A stretch of 64,000 nt of DNA from Datura wrightii. Its lineage: Eukaryota > Streptophyta > Magnoliopsida > Solanales > Solanaceae. Below are positions 23,389 through 35,290 of this stretch, one piece after another (within the stretch, counting starts at the first letter, position 1; the number at the start of each line of letters is the position of its first letter). A program made the translations under genes and the position numbers. The notes below the pieces were generated by a model. The model ran no database searches and had not been told where the DNA came from. It saw nothing but the letters and a program-made list of their open reading frames with translations. The DNA is taken from the NCBI GenBank assembly GCA_035772735.1, contig JASDFA010000007.1, positions 72,268,501-72,332,500 on the forward strand, given 5' to 3'.

Positions 23389-23490
23389 TCAGTAACAAAT
23401 TTCTAAATGCATAGCCCTCAAACAAATCCGCAACTGATCTTCATAGTATTGAAATCTTCCACGTGCTATTTGAAAATCATATTGTTTGAC
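23389..23490 (-). pseudogene. Candidate last exon of the Ptta-type gene of T
   Basis: A minus-strand acceptor (TTATTTCAG at 23499-23491) is followed by 34 codons (VKQYDFQIARGRFQYYEDQL...) ending in TGA at 23391-23389. The placement on the same strand, between the Ptta exons and the element end, makes it a plausible last exon separated from the others by the insertion of B. This is inference from position and splice signals only. Confidence 0.4.
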
Positions 23491-23595
23491 CTGAAATAAT
23501 AAAATGAATGAAAGTCAAAGGTAAAATCTAATGTTAAAAAGAGTAGCATTTATAAATCTAATATATAGTGAAATTGGTCAGACTCAAAATTATAC

Positions 23596-23989
23596 CAAAT
23601 TTTACTAACTCTTTAAATTCTTAAAAATTTCGGCAGTCTCCCCGGTAAATAGGACTACCAACATGTTTACAGAAGCAATTCTATATTGAAAACACATCCC
23701 AATATTTGACATCTCTAATATAATACTAATTAACAGCTTCATCTACACAACATTCTTTGATGTCAATAGTGAAACAGATCACCTCAAGTTCATCTTTGAA
23801 AATATAAGAATTTTCTTTTTGGAGTGAGTACACACTCTTGATGATGCACCACATCAAATTTTACTAACTCTTCAAAGTTTTAAAAATTTCGCCAGAGTCT
23901 CCCCTATAAATAGGACTACCAAAATTTCAACCTTTTTACAAAAACAATTCTATCTTAAAAGCACATCCCAATATCTAACATCTCAAAAG
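23596..23989. repeat. Direct duplication of about 135 bp within T
   Basis: The block CAAATTTTACTAACTCTT... at about 23596-23733 recurs at about 23855-23989 with scattered differences, about 259 bp apart. Both copies include TCTCCCC.(G/T)A(T)AAATAGGACTACC and CACATCCCAATAT. No gene is seen in it. Confidence 0.7.
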
Positions 23990-24030
23990 AGGAAGCTCAA
24001 GAAACAGACAATAGATGGAGTACATCCAAA

Positions 24031-24035
24031 GTTAC
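24031..24035. other. Target site duplication GTTAC of B, left copy
   Basis: GTTAC directly precedes the TGTCACACC start of the LTR; the same five bases follow the other LTR at 46711-46715. Confidence 0.9.
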
Positions 24036-26323
24036 TGTCACACCCCACATTGGGAGGCATGACCGGCACCTAGTGCCGCACTGGGCCTGAACTAGTCTAA
24101 CTGGACTAGTGCACTACTGTTGCACATCGACACTTAATTTAAGAAACCAACGAGCTATATCTCGGCTATAAATAAAGCCCCTTCCCAATAAGGCCACCTT
24201 TAAAGGAACACAGCTAACCAGAACAACACAATAACAGGGATCCTATGTGAGCCGACAAGACCACCATGCTGTCTAGTTATAACCGAAACGTAAATCAGGC
24301 ACTAAACTATGCTATGGGTGACAAGGCCGCTATCTAACAGCTGAGCAAGGCCCCACACAGCCATCAGAGGAAATAAAGCATACATGGGCCCCACACGGCC
24401 AATCGCAAACTAACCACAGGGAATATACAACAGTTTGCAAGCCTCTAGGAATGGTATAATGGCCGGGACAAGGCCCCGACCTACCCTAAAGCTATACATC
24501 AAAAGTAAACCTCGTCTGACTTTCAACTCCGGAGGGAAGGAGCTGAATAAATTGCTGACCTCCACTGAAGGCTAGGAACATCCTGAACCACGTCTATTTA
24601 CACCTGCAGGAAAGTAATGCAGCACCCCGAGTGGGCGTCAGTACAACATGTACCGAATATGTAAGGCAGAAAGATAATAACTGACTGAAAGGAGGTAACA
24701 CTGTAGTAATCAAAGAAGAGAGCAAGAGTTTAACCTGAATACCTTCCCTGTCTGATAATTTAAAACAACAAGCCTACCTATATACAAATAAGAACCTAAC
24801 TGGGCCCCCATAAGCCTGGAAGGTACAAACAATAAAGAAGAACCTACCTGGGCCCCCATAAGCCTTGGCAGGTACAAACAAGGTATACTTCTACTGCTTG
24901 GCTACTAACACTAAAAGTAAACTATAACTCTGGGTTACACGTTCTATGAATACAAGTCTGAGCCTAATAGACTGCGGTGGCTGTATTTGTGTTTGAACTG
25001 TCTGGCTGTGTGACTAGACCCCGAGCCTTGACTCGACTATGGGTCATAATGAAATTGCTTATAGCTAGACCTCGGGCCTTGGCCCGACTATGGGTCGTAA
25101 TGCAACAATTGTATCTGGATCCCGAGCCTTGGCTCGACTATGGATCATAATGTAACCACTAATAGCTAGACCCCAGGCCTTGGCCCGATTATGGGTTGTA
25201 ATGCAACTAGTATTACTGGGCCCCGAGCTTTGGCTCGACTATAGGCCATAATGTAAGCTCTAAAACTGGTTAAGGTCCTCATGGCCTTACTCTGGTCCCT
25301 TGGATATCATACTGGTTTTGTGAATATAACTCTATAGGCAACAACATTCAAACCCCAAATATAATACACAACAAATGAAATGACTAGGGTTAATTTTGAC
25401 AAGAGTTACTAATCATCATTACTAACTCAATTCAATTCGTAACAGCTAATCCCAATAGGTCTACTCGGTAATACTGCAGGCATACGTGTCGTACTAACTT
25501 TAGGACGAACATGACTTGCCGAAAGAATAGCCTTACATACCTCAAATGCTGACTTTATATTTATCTGGCGAGTTTCGGATTGTATTCAACTGCTCTTCTC
25601 AATTGTAATCATAAGACTGGGAGAATGAAAAAAGTTTTAGTACTAAATTCTACAAAAACGATGACTTTATATATAAATATTAACTATATTTCAACTCTAT
25701 GGAACGCGATAAAAAACGCATAGTTTCTCAAAAGTCCAAAAGGCTTAAATACTTACTTGAAGCCTTTGATCATATAGAAATTAGTTTGGAGCAATTCCAA
25801 TAACTTTAGCTCAACGGGGTTCTGATTTGCTGGGCGAATTTCACGAAAATGACTCCGTAGCAATGCTCCCTGCAGCCTTAAACTTTGATACCCGAAGTTA
25901 ATTTGAAATTGGATGATATTTCGTAGAATAAATGGACAAATATTATGTGAGAACTATGTTTTCCCTCTTCTCTGAGCGTTTTTAGATTAGAGAAATGATA
26001 ACAATGTGAACCAAGGGTCCTTATATACATCTAGGGGCAGTGGCAAGGGGTGTGCCTCCCGCCTCCCATTGAGGCTGCCCCCTTGGCGCACCACGCCTCT
26101 CATTCAGGCAGCAGGCCTGGCGCCCCGCGCCTCTCAAAGCACCGACAGGCTTGGCGCCCTACGCTGGCTAGTGCACTGCTGGCTGGAGCGTCGCGCTGGC
26201 CCTGCACGCATGGGCCCTGCCCAACTGCGCTTCCAAAGCTTTTTCCACATAGGTGAATATCTTCTTACTCGTCATCAATCCACGTGTACACTTACTAATT
26301 GTTAACATTTACAGGGTGTAACA
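24036..26323 (-). repeat. 3' LTR of B (2288 bp)
   Basis: On the plus strand it runs TGTCACACCCC...GGGTGTAACA. It is homologous throughout to the split 5' LTR (31588-32109 and 44983-46710, about 2250 bp). It contains the GGCACCTAGTGCC palindrome near the left border (24065-24077) and the 50-bp minisatellite at 25017-25268. Confidence 0.93.
25017..25268 (-). repeat. 50-bp minisatellite with alternating palindromes, B 3' LTR
   Basis: Five units start at about 25017, 25068, 25118, 25169 and 25219 (spacing 50-51). Their cores alternate between CGAGCCTTGGCTCG and CGGGCCTTGGCCCG, both self-complementary, so units 1, 3 and 5 differ from 2 and 4 by paired changes. The equivalent array in the 5' LTR is at 45424-45680. 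Confidence 0.85.
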
Positions 26324-26338
26324 TCCTCCCCCCCTTAG
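26324..26338 (-). other. Polypurine tract of B
   Basis: The minus strand reads CCTAAGGGGGGGAGGAT directly before the LTR. It is the plus-strand primer site of this element and confirms its orientation. Confidence 0.85.
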
Positions 26339-26602
26339 GAACATTCATCCTCGAATGTCTAATTTAACTCATGGAAGTTTAACCTTCCTATCTATCATTA
26401 TGAAAAAAAAATTCTGCAGAGTCTCCCTAGTAACATGGACTATTCGAAAATCCTGAAGCGCAGAAAGGTCCAATACAGATATATCACAAGACATTATAAC
26501 AACTCTTTTACAACAAAAAGGCAGTTGACTGTATAGTCTAAGTAACATGAATCATAAAACAACAATCGAGTCAACGACTTAACTTAACTACATAACTGGG
26601 TC

Positions 26603-27960
26603 TAATTCTTGAAAAACTGAAGATATCTAGATCTCATGTCATCCTCAGCTTCCAGGTCATCTCTTCTCTATTTCTGTCTCTCTATAATACCTTAACAAAG
26701 GCAACATCTTTGGTTCTCAACCTACGAACCTGCTTGTCCAATATGGCTACTGGAACCTCTTCATAGGGTAACTTCTTAGTAATCTGGACATCTTCAACTG
26801 GCAAAACACGGGACGGATCCCCTATACACTTTTGCAGCATCGATACATGAAAGATCGAGTGAACAGATTCCAACTCTGAAGGCAAATATAACTCGTATGC
26901 CACCTGGCCTATTCTCCGAAGGATCTGATATGACCCATTAAATCTTTGGCTAAGCTTACCTTTCTTACCAAATCTCATTACGCCCTTCGTCGGTGATACC
27001 TTGAGGAATACCCAGTCGCAAACCTCAAATTCTAAGTCTCTACGACGGACATCGGAATAGGATTTTTGACTACTTTGGATTGTCAACAAATGTTCTCTGA
27101 TGATTATTACCTTCTCCTCTGATTGGTGGATCATGTCTGGCCCAATTAGTTCTGATTCTCCTACCTCGAACCAACCAATTGGGGACCTACACTTTCGCCC
27201 ATATAAAGCCTCGTACGGTGCCATCTGAATTGCCGAGTGATAACTATTATTATAAGAAAACTCAATAAGGGTAAATGTTCATCCCAGCTGCCCCTGAAGT
27301 CTAGCATGCATGCCCGTAGCATATCCTCGAGCGTCTAAATTGTACGTTCTGCCTACCCGTCTGTTTGAGGATGGAATGTTGTACTCAAATTAACCTATGT
27401 TCCTAAACTTTTCTGGAATGACTGCCAGAATCTAGCTGTAGATTTTGCTCCTCTGTCAGAAATAATAGATATTGGAACACCATGTAGTTTAACTATTTCT
27501 CTAATGTACAACTAGGCATAGTCCTTGCCTAAAAAAGTAGTCTTGACTGGCAGAAAATGAGCTGACTTCATTAACATGTCGACAATCACCCATATGGAGT
27601 CAAACATACACCTGGTGCGGGGTAGTCTTGTCACAAAGTCCGTAGTAATTAACTCCCACTTCCACATAGGTGTAGCTATTTCCTGAGTTAGGCCGCCGGG
27701 TTTCTAATGCTCGACCTTCACCTGTTGGCAATTAAGGCACTGCGCTACAAATTCAGCTATAACTTTCTTCATTCCAGGCCACCAATATATCTCCTTTATG
27801 TCGTAGTACATCTTTGTCAAACCTGGATGAAGAGAATAACGAGAGTAGTGTACCTCTGCTATAATCTGTTGGCGGAGTGTTGCTACGTTCGGGACGTAGA
27901 GACGACCTCTGTATCTGAAAACTCCATCTCCAACTATCTCAAAAACTGATACTTCACCTT
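26603..27960 (-). pseudogene. Integrase of B with C-terminal chromodomain-like tail
   Basis: Integrase inserts the DNA copy into the genome. Visible in order on the minus strand are the zinc-binding end (WWPGMKKVIAEFVAQCLNCQ, about 27790-27730), catalytic-core pieces (TTDFVTRLPRTR near 27640, IISDRGAKSTARFW near 27460, TTFHPQTDG near 27400) and a long open piece 27224-26682 (MAPYEALYGRKCRSP... to KVL). After a TAG at 26680 the frame continues about 25 codons, as in chromovirus chromodomain tails, to 26603. Several stops and frame changes in the core make it non-functional. Confidence 0.85.
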
Positions 27961-28624
27961 GCTAAACTTTATCTCTGAGCTTTGCTAATTGAGAATCTTC
28001 ATATTGCCTCTCTTTTACCTCATCTACAAGGGACGACACTATTGTATTCTGAATTACGGCTCCACTATTCTCTATATCAATTACCCAAACCGCTAAACTG
28101 GCTAGTCGGTACAATTCTCGAGCAATTTCCTACTGTTCCGGCCTCAGATATGCCAAACTGCCCATAGTTCAACTGCTAAGGGCATCTGCCATAATATTTG
28201 CTTTCCTTAGGTGATACAAGATGTTCACATCATAATCTTTCAACAATCCTAACCAACGGCGTTTTCGCAAATTCAACTCTTTCTGTGTGAAAATGTATTG
28301 AAGGCTTTTGTTGTCAGCAAAAATATCCACATGCACCCAATATATGTAATGCCTCCATATCTATAAAGCATGAACCACTAGAGCTAGCTCCACATCGTGG
28401 GTGGGATAGTTCTTCTCTTTTTTTCTCAACTGCCTCGAAGCATAAGCAATTACCTTACCATGCTGCATCAGAACACATCCTAACCCAATGCGAGAAGCTT
28501 CACAATACACCGCATAACCCTCTGAACCTTCTGACAAAGCTAACACTGGTGCTGATGTTAGTCTGTTTTTCAATTCCTGGAAACTCTGCTCGCAGGCTTT
28601 GGTCCACTGAAACTTGGCTGCTTT
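27961..28624 (-). pseudogene. RNase H region of B
   Basis: EASRIGLGCVLMQHGKVIAY lies near 28510-28450 and YASRQLRKKEKNYPTHDVEL near 28450-28395; DIFADNKSLQYIF and LRKANIMADALS follow toward 28180. These are the RNase H motifs of gypsy elements (the first aspartate appears changed to glutamate in CEAS). Stops separate the pieces. Confidence 0.78.
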
Positions 28625-29540
28625 CTAAGTCAATTTAGTCAATGGTGCTGACAAAGTAGAAAACCCTTCCACGAACCTTCTGTAATATCTGGTCAATCCC
28701 AATAAACTATGAACCTCTGTTAGGGTCGTGGGTCTAGGCCATGTTTTCACTGCCTCAGTTTTCTGCAAGTCAACTTCACTGCCAGCTTCTGATACAATAT
28801 GGCCCAAAAAAGCTATAGAATTCAACAAGAACTCACATTTAGAAAACTTTGCGTACAACTGGCGGTCTTTGAGGATCTAGAGTACTATTCGCAAATGACC
28901 TTTATGTTCTGTCTCTGAGTGGGAGTAGACCAAAATATCATCAATGAACACTATTACAAACAGATGCAAATACAGCCTGAAGATACTATTCATGAGGTCC
29001 ATGAACACAGCTAGCATGTTAGTCAACCCGAAGGACATAACGAGAAACTCAAAGTGGCCATACTTAGTTATGAAAGCTGTCTTCGAGATATCTCTCTCCC
29101 GAACCCGAACCTGGTGGTACCTGGATCTCATGTCAATTTTAGAAAAGTATTTCTCCCCTTGCAGCTGGTCAAAAAAATCATCTATTCTCAGAAGAGGATA
29201 TTTATTCTTAACAGTAGCTTTATTCAATTGTTGGTAGTCTATGCACATGCGATGGGAACCATCTTTCTTTCTTACAAACAAAACTGGCGCACCCCACGGT
29301 GACGTACTGGGTCTGATGAAACCTTTGTTTAACAGATCTTTCGATTGCTATTTCAATTCTATAAGCTCTACAAGTGCCATTCTATACAGGGGGATAGATA
29401 TCGGACGAGTATCGGGTAGCAAATCTATAAAGAAGTCTATTTCCCATTCTAGCAGAATACCGGGAAGTTCATTCGAAAACACATCTGGTAACTCATTAAC
29501 TATTGGGATAGACTGGGGAGTCGGGGATTCTGCTGGCATA
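28625..29540 (-). pseudogene. Reverse transcriptase of B
   Basis: The piece 29539-29348 holds DVFSNELPGI and LLPDTRPISIPLYRMA. The piece 29281-28877 holds FVRKKDGSHRMCIDYQQLNK, KIDMRSRYHQ, FLVMSFGLTN and the catalytic VFIDDILVYS (about 28945). The piece 28858-28625 holds KFSKCEFLLNSIAFLGHIVS and LLGLTRYYRRFVEGFS. All RT blocks are present in order, broken by stops near 29345 and 28870. Confidence 0.9.
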
Positions 29541-30010
29541 TCCTGACCCTTGATAATACGGTAAATACAACCCTTTTCTATTAACTTTTTCGCTCGAAGA
29601 TAGGATATAAACTTACATTTTTACGTAGCTGAAGTACCTCTCCACTCTCGTACTACCTCTCCTGAGAAATGAAATCGGACGATTCTGGTCCAACATTTTA
29701 CCATAGCATAACATGGCGCCAGCCAATCCATGCCCATAATCACATCAAAATCAATCATTTCTAATTCTACTAGATCTGCTGAGGTCTAACGACCAACAAC
29801 CTCTACTGTACAGCCCTGGTAAATGCTTCTAGCAATAATAGAGTCACCAAAAGGGGTAGATACTAAAAAGGGTCACTCAAGCAATTATGGTACTATATCA
29901 AAATTTCGGGCCACTAACGGAGTAACATACGACAAAGTGGAGCCCGGATCTATCAAAGCATAAATTGAGTGAGAACAGATATTTAGTATACCTGTCACAA
30001 CATCTGGCGA
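29541..30010 (-). pseudogene. Protease of B
   Basis: The minus strand reads YALIDPGSTLSYVTP near 29965-29920 and MIDFDVIMGMDWLAPCYAM near 29760-29705, the active-site and C-terminal signatures of chromovirus protease. Stops lie between them. RT follows directly. Confidence 0.8.
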
Positions 30011-30169
30011 TGACTCTGACTCCTGTTGCCCTAGTAATGCATATGTACGATCCTGACCGCTGCCTGAACCAAATGCCCCCGATCTACCTCGACCTCTGCC
30101 GACTGGAGCTGAGGGCCTATGCCTGCAGAAGGTGTTGGAGCATACGAACCTGTTGAGGATCTATTCTGT

Positions 30170-31127
30170 TGGTCCTAACCGCCATGGCATCTAGTCAGGC
30201 TGTCTCTCATCATATGTCCCTCCTTCCCACTGGAATAAAAAGTGTTGGAACCATACCTACATCTCCTTAGGTGTAGCCTACGATAGGTGCTACATCATGG
30301 TACTATCAGCTCTATCTGATCTAGCCCCCTGATGCTGTGAGCCTGACGCCCGTAAACTTTCGCCGGGGCCTAACTGCCTCCAACGATCTGACCTGTTGTC
30401 TGACTTCTGCTGAAATGGGGGCCTGGGTGGCCTACCTGAAAAACGGGGTTTGTGCCCACCATGAAAGTCTTCCTGAAAATCTATAGGTCTGGCCTTCCTG
30501 TACTGCTCCTGACCCGATCTCTCTATGACATATTGATGCTGTCTGAGTTCTATTCTTAGCAAAGGCCTGGATCCGTGAAATGTCCATGTCCTATCGCAAG
30601 ATGGTTGTAACACAAGATTCTATATATTATGGCGCAAGCCCCATGATAAACCGATGCATCCTGGCTGGCATAGTTGTCCACAAATGAGGGTGCATACCTG
30701 GCTAAGGAATAAACTCTCAGTGAATACTCCTTGACACTCATTCTGTCCTACTCAAGATGCAAAAACTGCTTTACTCTGGCCTGGCAGACCTCTGGGGGCA
30801 GATAATAATCTATGAAAGCCTCAAAAAAGATGGGCTATGTAGGTGGAAGTGCATCTCTACCTCGGGATCTTTCCCAACTCTCGTACCATAAAATCGCTGC
30901 ATCTCGCAATCTGATTACTGCTAGCTTAATCGATGGACGAGGCATGCATGACCCTGAATATTCTCTGCAGCTGATCTATAAAGTTTTGAGGGTCCTCTCT
31001 ACGATCTGTCCTTGTAAACTACGGGGGACTTAAGGCCAGGAACTCACAAACTCTCAAACTACCGGGCCCCCTCAACAGGCTCAACAGTAGCTGGTACTAC
31101 CGGCTGAGGCCGACGCTGGGCAGCCAT
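30170..31127 (-). pseudogene. gag: Gag of B
   Basis: ATG at 31127-31125 opens MAAQRRPQPVVPATVEPVEG. The core is visible as RDAAILWYESWERSRGRD (about 30900-30850), YLPPEVCQARVKQFLHLEQD (about 30805-30750) and MSVKEYSLRVYSLARYAPSF (30741-30680). A run of Arg/Gly/Gln-rich sequence follows and a decayed knuckle lies near 30220-30180. Several stops interrupt it. It sits about 460 bases after the primer site, as expected. Confidence 0.82.
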
Positions 31128-31570
31128 GATTTGTACAAAAATATAAAATGCACCCTGAGCTCCTGATCTGATGGCATAGGAATAACTGGGGGTGGAACTT
31201 GTATATTTGTCGTCCTAGCGAGCTTTGAATGTTGTGGTGAATGCTGGGGAGATCGAGCTGGTATCCCCCTGTCGCCCTCATGATCGGGCTGACTCTGCCT
31301 GGGGCCCCCTACTGGTTCCCTCTCTTACTGCCACATCCAGCTCTCATCCAATGACAGTCTGCCGTGTGTCTATAATTTCTCTATAAATAAATAGGATAAC
31401 ATAAGCTCAGAAGTCACCCTATACAGCACGACTCTATAGCACGACTGACGGAGAAAAAGAGTAACCAAACTATTATTCCTTGTAGCTTCCTGCCTATAGA
31501 ATGTGGTGCACAACACACCTATAGACGAGACTCTGCTTGGCACGTCTTGTAGACTCCCTAGGATGCGACT

Positions 31571-31587
31571 TGCTCTGATACCAAGTT
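31571..31587 (-). other. Primer binding site of B (tRNA-iMet)
   Basis: The minus strand reads TTGGTATCAGAGCA two bases after the LTR end, a complete match to the initiator-methionine tRNA primer site of plant gypsy elements. Confidence 0.92.
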
Positions 31588-32109
31588 TGTCACACCCCAT
31601 CTTGGGAGGCATGATCGGCACCTAGTGCCGCACTGGGCCTGAACTAGTCTAACTGGTGTTGCACATCGACACTCCATTCAAGAAACCAATGAGCTCTATC
31701 TCGACAGTAAATACAGCCCCTGGACGACAAGGCCACCTGTAAAGGAAGACAGCTAACCAGAACAACACAATAATAGGGATCCTATGCGGACCGACAAGAC
31801 CACCATGCTGTCTAGTTATAAATGAAATGTAAATCAGGCACTAAACTACGCTATGGCCGACAAGGCTGCTATCTAAAAGGTGAGCAAGGCCCCACACGGC
31901 CATCACAGGAAATAAAGCACACATGGGCCCCACACAGCCAACAGGAAACTAAGCACAGGGAATATATAACAGTCTGCAAGCCTCTAGGAATGGATAATGG
32001 CTGGGACAGCGCCCCGACCTACCAAAGTTATACATCAAAATTAAACCTCGTCTGACCTTCAACTCCGGAGGGAAGGAGCAGAACAAAAATTGCTGACCTC
32101 AGCTGAAGG
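31588..32109 (-). repeat. 5' LTR of B, left part (interrupted by A2)
   Basis: TGTCACACCCC start and 522 bp homologous to 24036-24565. Breaks at GAAGG (32105-32109), the A2 target site, and resumes at 44983. Confidence 0.93.
32105..32109. other. Target site duplication GAAGG of A2, left copy
   Basis: GAAGG immediately precedes the TGATCTTGG start of A2. The identical five bases follow the 3' LTR at 44978-44982. The uninterrupted B LTR has CTGAAGGCTAG here with one copy (about 24571). Confidence 0.95.
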
Positions 32110-33535
32110 TGATCTTGGGCAGATTTATATGCCCAAGTGATACTCAAACGTATCATTTTCGCCTTGTTTGTTATGCAATGTGTATACATTTTCATGTAAT
32201 TGGTAATAAAATGTGAATTTATACTAACCAACATGATTAGCATTGTTTTGTAGGTAAAACATGATTTTGAGGCTAAAATGCATGTTGGAACAATATCGGA
32301 GTTGGACTTGGATGCGAGCACGGAAAAGACATTGGAATGCACAATGTAAAGGGGCTCCGCGATGGAGCCGTGCCACGCTACCATCGCGGAGGCACACTGC
32401 ATGGAGGATGAATTAATTTGGCAATTTCCAGTGAAGCCTCGCGACAGCTCCGTGGCACGGAGGCAAGCCACCGCGTTGCATGCCGTGCCACGTTGAGGCT
32501 ATATTCCCGGACCCCAGATTTCCAGTGAGGGTCCACGTCCACGCCGTGTCACGGAGGCAGTGCTCCGCGTTGGCCTCCGTGACACGTTGCTTGTTATTCC
32601 GAGAAAAATTCCCACTAGTATAAATAGAACACTTAGGCTTATTTTTAATTAATTCAGACTTGGTGGAGCAAGGACGTGGGTTACAGGCAGTTGAGGGAGG
32701 AAAAAGCTAAGGGTTTTTCTCTCTTTCTTTCTTCTTTCAATCAATTGTTTGTATGATTAACACTTGTTTTAGGATGATTAATCCACAAATGAGTGGCTAA
32801 TTTTCTTCCTTGCTGAGGTTATGAACAATGGTGATGAATTTTGATTATTGAATTGTATGGTTTTTCATCTTCTTCTTCTATGTTGTTCTATTAATTCTTG
32901 TTTCTACTGCATTAGTGTGTGGCCGACATTAATGTACATCTAAAAAGTCCGATTTCACTCGAGAGAGCACAAAATTGGAAAGTTGTGAATTAATAGGGTA
33001 TTGTTCTTAACTTGATTTGGGAAAATTGGGTTTTGATGTGCTTTCCTGATAGAAATATACTTGAAAGCCGTATTGGTCAATTTAGGAACCGGAATTGTAT
33101 TGCTAGGTCATAGATTGCATTTGATCACAGAAATGTAGACGGATGGTTTATGATTCTTAAGTGAGATTAAATACGAGAGTTTTAATCTCTTGGCTAATGT
33201 TCTTGGCTAGCAACTAGAAGAGAAGAATAACCGAATTATGATGATAATCAAGTTCATTACTTGTTATTAACCTTGGCATGCTCATATCCATAGTTTCAAT
33301 TCAAAGTAAATATTTGTTAATAGTTTTAGTATATAATTTATAAACAAAAATTATTTAACTTTTGGTTACGTTGTTGTCAGCATATTTAGAAGTAAGATAG
33401 AATATAGTATACTTGAGCAATTTTACTTATCCAGAGTCTCCTTGGTTCGATACTTGGCTTACTTAGCCACTTTATTACTTGTTTGACCACGTGCACTTGC
33501 GTGTCCGATTTTAACCCCTACCACAGCACCGGACA
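32110..33535 (+). repeat. 5' LTR of A2 (1426 bp)
   Basis: TGATCTTGGGC...CACCGGACA. U3 contains the inverted-repeat array (about 32350-32590), including the perfect arms CGTGTCACGGAGG (32545-32557) and CCTCCGTGACACG (32574-32586). TATAAATA follows at 32629-32636. Confidence 0.95.
32629..32636 (+). promoter_or_regulatory. TATA box of A2 5' LTR
   Basis: TATAAATA, 43 bases after the last inverted-repeat arm. This would drive the genomic gag-pol transcript. Confidence 0.75.
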
Positions 33536-33541
33536 AGCTTT

Positions 33542-33559
33542 TGGCGCCGTTGCCGGGGA
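33542..33559 (+). other. Primer binding site of A2
   Basis: TGGCGCCGTTGCCGGGGA six bases after the LTR, identical to the A1 site. Confidence 0.93.
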
Positions 33560-33676
33560 GACTAGGCAATTGGTGAAATTGTGTTAAGTGTAAATTTACT
33601 GTATTTTTGTTTTATTTTCTTAAGTGTTGACAACTTGGTCTTAGCCTGTATTTTGCAGACTTGATTTCTGTGAACA

Positions 33677-35290
33677 CTGGCAAAGGACAAGGAGGTGGTG
33701 GAATCTTATACAGAGCCTGAACGTGAATTTCATAGTAAACGCAGAGAAGCTCTACAAAAGAAGCTGCAGTTGCTCAGACAGACTATAATGGAGCAAACAA
33801 ATCCACCGGTTGTGAGGGCAGTGTTAGTGCCCGATGAAGCAGCAGCAAGGCCGGTTCGCGAGGTGGCAATCCCACATGCCAACAATGTACATTCAAGTAT
33901 CCGCAAACCAGAGCCTGGAGAGAGATTTGAATTAAAGCAGAACATGGTGCAACTATTGCACACAAGCGGGCAATTTACCGGTCTCCCTCATGAAGACCCA
34001 CAACAACATCTCCAAAATTTTTTGGAGATAAGTGACACTTATATACCCGCTGGAGTGTCACCTGATTATGTTCGGCTCACACTATTTCCGTTTTCCTTAC
34101 TTGGTGAAGCCAAGAGGTGGTTAAAAGCTGAACCACCAAATTCTATATCAACGTGGGATGATCTAGCATGAAAGTTCTTGATAAGATTTTTTCCCTCTGG
34201 TAAAACAGCCAGACTTAGAAGTCAAATTCTAAGTTTCAAACAGAGGGAGGGAGAAAATTTATATCAAGCCTGGGAAAGATTTAAATCCATGTTGCGGGAC
34301 TGTCCTCATCATTATCTGTCCAATGAGGTGTTGGTAAACACATTTATTTAGGGTTTGGAACCCCATACTAAAATTTTGTTAGACTCAGCAGCTGGAGGGC
34401 AAGCGCTGGAAAAGACTTATGAGGAGCTGTACACTTTGCTCAAACGAATTTCACAGGGCAATCCAGAATGGAATGCAGATTCATCTCGTGGTGGAGCAAG
34501 GAAAGCAGCAGGAGTGCTTGAAGTGGATGGATTTACAGCTATCGCTGCACAGATAGCTGCCTTGCAGAATCAGTTGAACAACCACTTTAGCAACATGAAT
34601 TTGAACCAGCCTTCAGCTTCAGTCAATGCGGTCCAGCAAATGTGGTGTGAAGTGTGTGGTAGCAGTGAGCACTCAGCTGAGTGCTGTGGAGCAAACCCAG
34701 ATTCGGTTAACTTTGTGGGCAATGCACAGAGAAATCAGCAGCAGTTTGGTAGTGGCTACAACTCAAATTGGAGGAACCATCCAAATTTTTCGTGGGGTAG
34801 CAACAACCAACAAGGCCAAAGTTCGGGTCAGGGTATGCACAGGAATCAAGGAGGGCAACAGAACTACTAATCTCAATTCAGAAATCACAATGCCCCTCCT
34901 CCACCACCATCACCTACCATTGAAGAAATGTTCAAGACCATGATCGCTAATTAGGCGCAATTGCAGGATGACTATGTTAAATTGGCAGCCGAAGTGAAGA
35001 ATAATCAATTAGCGACCAAGGCTCTTGAGTATCAATTTGGGCAATTTGCTTGTGCCCAAAACACAAGACCCAGAGGAGGACTACCTAGCGACACGGATCC
35101 TAATCCGAAGCAGGTAAATGCAGTGACCACGAGGAGTGGTTTGCAGCTGAAGGAGGTGGAACCGGAAAGACCGCCTCAAAAGTCAGGACCAGCAGATGTT
35201 GAGGGAGAGCAACTTGCGGATAAGAGGAAGACCAAAGAAGCTGAATTAGAAAGGCCTTCACCCCTGTTCCCTCAACGACTCAAGAAACAC
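33677..35290 (+). pseudogene. gag: Gag of A2, broken by four stops
   Basis: One frame from a CTG at 33677 (context ACACTGG, preceded by TGA at 33671) runs into protease. It has the gag core FPFSLLGEAKRWL (about 34090-34130), a CX2CX4HX4C knuckle CEVCGSSEHSAECC (about 34640-34690), and a Gln/Asn/Gly-rich segment. A linker KNNQLATKALEYQFGQFA follows (about 35000), then a proline-rich stretch. Stops occur at about 34169, 34349, 34868 and 34952. There is no ATG between the upstream stop and conserved sequence, as in A1. An acceptor-like TATTTTGCAG lies just upstream (33650-33659). Confidence 0.9.

Noticed and set aside
26006..26305. CG-rich open frame of 99 codons (and 46413-46658 in the other LTR)
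   Set aside because: Lies inside U3/R of the B LTR in both copies and has no recognisable domain; composition alone explains the open frame.
28944..29302. Plus-strand open frames over the RT of B
   Set aside because: Antisense shadows of the minus-strand RT, whose motifs are clear.
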